DNA of 14,160 nt, from the NCBI GenBank assembly GCA_017547265.1, contig JAFYQC010000038.1:1-14160 (forward strand), in the 5' to 3' direction. Of the stretch, positions 12,380-14,160 are shown one piece after another (positions within the stretch are counted from its first letter, which is position 1; every line of letters begins with the position of its first letter). This DNA comes from Kiritimatiellia bacterium. Lineage in GTDB: Bacteria; Verrucomicrobiota; Kiritimatiellia; RFP12; UBA1067. The notes under the pieces are model-generated. The model was not told the origin of the DNA. It worked only from the letters and a program-made list of their open reading frames with translations, and made no database searches. A program made the translations under genes and the position numbers.

Positions 12380-14160
12380 CTAATCGTTGTACCACTCCTC
12401 AAGCTTTCGATTGAATTCAAGCCGCGTGAGCTTCGACCATTCCTTGACGCGGTCGGTCAAGTCCTCGACATGCATCGTCACGCGGCGGCGCGGCACGAAT
12501 GGCGCCCAGAAGAACCACAGGAAAACGCTCTTGATGAAAGTCGGCACAAACGAGGGAGAGGTCTTGCGTCCCTTTCGCGACCAAATCGAACCCCAAAGCC
12601 CACGCGTCCTGACGCAAATGACACGCACCCCCTCGGGCAAATCTCCGCACATGTTGTAGGCGAGTTGGCGAGTGCCGATGTCCTCGTGCTCGGGCTCGGT
12701 CTGAATGTGTCCAGATGGATAGAAGATGACATTGCCGCCGTCTTCAAGCGTCGACTTCACAATGTCGCCAAGGCCGCGCGCAATTGTCGCCCCTTGCGCG
12801 GTGCGGTGCTTGCGAAGGTCTGGCACCGCGACTGCGCCAAGAGTCTTGAGGACATGCGGCGCGACGATGCCGGTGTGGAAAAACGACTCGTCCGAAAGCG
12901 GCTTTAGCGGCGTCTTCCAAAATGCCACGCCAACAAGCATCGGATCAACCATCGCAGGGTGATTTGGCAAGACGAGATAGGCAAGTCTTTTTTGGACGGG
13001 ATTTACAAGATTAACAAGATTTTCGGGGATCGCGTCTTCGCCAAGGCTTCGGCGTGCAAGCTGGGAGTCTCCCCCAGCTCTTAATCCTGTCAATCCTGTT
13101 AATCCTGTCTGACTTTCCAAACCGTCAATCTCCACCTTGTAGCGCCAGGCGAAGACCCAACGACCGACATAAAGCAGCACCGATCTGTAGCTGAACACAA
13201 AGAGAAACGGCGCGACGAGAAACGCGAGCGTGAGGAGCAACAGAAACGCCTTTGGCCCGAACGCCCAACTCACGAGCGCGTAACACCCGCTCGCCGCGAG
13301 CATGAAGAGAAACGATACCTGGTTGAAATACGAAAGCATCGTGTTGAGCTTCGGCCCCTTCACAACCTTCTGAATCTCAGCATCGAGCGGCAACTTGAAG
13401 AACCCGAGATCAAACGCGAGAAGCCCAAGCACCACGCCAAACCACCGCGGCGAAAGTGCCGCGAAGTAGAGAACGCCAAGAAGCGCCGCGGCAATCCAGC
13501 CAGTCAAAAGCGTCGCACCGAGAAGGAATCGCCGCCTATCGACAAACCCAGCGACGATCTGTCCGGCGACAATTCCAACCGCCGCGCCGCAAAGGAGCAC
13601 CCCCGTGCCGGTATCGCTCAAGTTGAGCCCCGCCTCTGCCTTGCCATAGACGAGGAGCCCCATCTGAAGCATCGCCGCGCCCCACCAAAACACCGAGAGA
13701 GTGAAGATGACGGCGTTGAGCCCGTTGTAGCGTCCAGCCATTCGGTAGGCGCGGGCGATATAGCGAATCGGGTTTATCGCGTGAAGAGAGCGATTGAGCT
13801 CTTCCTTGGCGCGAATTGTGTAGCTGGCAAGTAGGCCAAGGGTGGCAAAGGCGACAAGAAGAATATATTTAGTCTCCATGCCAGCCCTATCTGCCACAAC
13901 CGCGCCCACAACTGTTCCCATGAGCACGCCGAGAAACGAGACGCCCTCCATGCCGCCCATGCCAGTAGAGATGCGCGCCTCGCCGCCAATGTCACGCACA
14001 AGCGCGTATTTTGCGGGCGAATAGAGCGAGCTTTGGAGCCCCATTAAAAGTATCGCGCCGATGACGAGCCACGGCGACTGGAAGAGAAAGCCCGCGATGG
14101 CGACGACCATAATCGGCAGTTCCGCCCACTTGGCAAACCTCACGATGCGGCGCTTTTCCC
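12380..14160 (-). CDS. LplT-like MFS permease fused to a PlsC-type acyltransferase, N-terminus cut by window edge
   Basis: 592 visible residues, open at the right edge. The first visible residues EKRRI are the typical loop after helix 2, so about 60-70 residues are missing. About ten membrane helices follow, with YSPAKYALVRDIG as in lysophospholipid transporter LplT. From about 339 comes a glycerolipid acyltransferase domain: NHPAMVD gives the HxxxxD active site (His400-Asp405), and FYPSGH (479-484) stands where FPEGTR is usual. Residues about 349-390 are encoded by repeat element e, read in frame just before NHPAMVD. The protein ends after RKLEEWYND, where triple fusions of this type would continue into an acyl-ACP/CoA synthetase, and none is seen downstream. 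The likely role is to move lysophospholipid across the inner membrane and re-acylate it. The GTG at 14143 is internal and not the start. Confidence 0.85.
   Translation of the reverse strand, partial: EKRRIVRFAKWAELPIMVVAIAGFLFQSPWLVIGAILLMGLQSSLYSPAKYALVRDIGGEARISTGMGGMEGVSFLGVLMGTVVGAVVADRAGMETKYILLVAFATLGLLASYTIRAKEELNRSLHAINPIRYIARAYRMAGRYNGLNAVIFTLSVFWWGAAMLQMGLLVYGKAEAGLNLSDTGTGVLLCGAAVGIVAGQIVAGFVDRRRFLLGATLLTGWIAAALLGVLYFAALSPRWFGVVLGLLAFDLGFFKLPLDAEIQKVVKGPKLNTMLSYFNQVSFLFMLAASGCYALVSWAFGPKAFLLLLTLAFLVAPFLFVFSYRSVLLYVGRWVFAWRYKVEIDGLESQTGLTGLTGLRAGGDSQLARRSLGEDAIPENLVNLVNPVQKRLAYLVLPNHPAMVDPMLVGVAFWKTPLKPLSDESFFHTGIVAPHVLKTLGAVAVPDLRKHRTAQGATIARGLGDIVKSTLEDGGNVIFYPSGHIQTEPEHEDIGTRQLAYNMCGDLPEGVRVICVRTRGLWGSIWSRKGRKTSPSFVPTFIKSVFLWFFWAPFVPRRRVTMHVEDLTDRVKEWSKLTRLEFNRKLEEWYND
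12990..13110. repeat. Palindromic repeat element e, inserted in frame in a coding sequence
   Basis: The left arm (12990-13022) carries GGGATTTACAAGATTAACAA. The right arm (13082-13110) is TAATCCTGTCAATCCTGTT and onward. The centre has GGCTTCGGCG (13045-13054) and a perfect 7-bp hairpin AGCTGGG/CCCAGCT (13059-13079), close to the CTGGG/CCCAG hairpin of element c. Read on the minus strand it encodes TGLTGLTGL at one end and NLVNLVNPV at the other. Confidence 0.85.

Overview
This window looks like a chromosomal segment from a G+C-rich, probably anaerobic Gram-negative bacterium. Four observations support this. There are oxygen-sensitive-type 2-oxoacid:ferredoxin oxidoreductase genes next to an arylacetate-CoA ligase. 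Several lipoproteins carry clear lipoboxes. An LplT-like permease is fused to an acyltransferase. Gaps between genes are filled with 9-bp-period (GGATTAACA/GGATTTACA) palindromic repeats. I associate that mix with the PVC group (Kiritimatiellota/Verrucomicrobiota/Lentisphaerota-like), but this is an inference from style and not a proven placement. All supported genes are on the minus strand, so the window reads from right to left.

Right to left. (1) 14160-12380: an MFS permease joined to a PlsC-type acyltransferase, cut by the right edge. It carries one copy of the palindromic repeat in frame. (2) 12351-11276: two lipoproteins. (3) 11279-11121: a truncated gene start run into a second repeat copy. 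(4) 11093-8613: an 826-residue lipoprotein made largely of repeated aromatic beta-hairpin-like units. (5) 8612-8148: about 465 bp with no confident gene. It holds a nested repeat, a short orphan ORF, two extended -10 promoters and a symmetric four-site operator-like array. (6) 8147-6742: a winged-helix Fic-family protein whose catalytic His position is Gln, stop/start-coupled (TAATG) to a small membrane protein. (7) 6602-5718: an alpha/beta hydrolase. (8) 5560-2113: a DUF2339 polytopic membrane protein overlapping a DUF3999-type protein. The latter ends in a segment resembling the sodium-site motif of OadB-type decarboxylase subunits. (9) 1962-1: a promoter followed by a tightly coupled NifU-C-like/iorB/paaK operon that runs off the left edge. 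It probably serves ferredoxin-linked arylpyruvate-to-arylacetate metabolism.

The most unusual material is non-genic. Five related repeat elements (called a-e here) have distinguishable arms and occur in both orientations. Four occupy the gaps between a stop codon and the next Shine-Dalgarno sequence. The fifth is read through inside a protein, and there both terminal stop codons of the repeat have become Gln codons by single T-to-C changes. Second in interest are the 32-bp-spaced symmetric sites overlapping the fic promoter, the Gln-for-His Fic motif, and the OadB-like tail on the DUF3999 protein.
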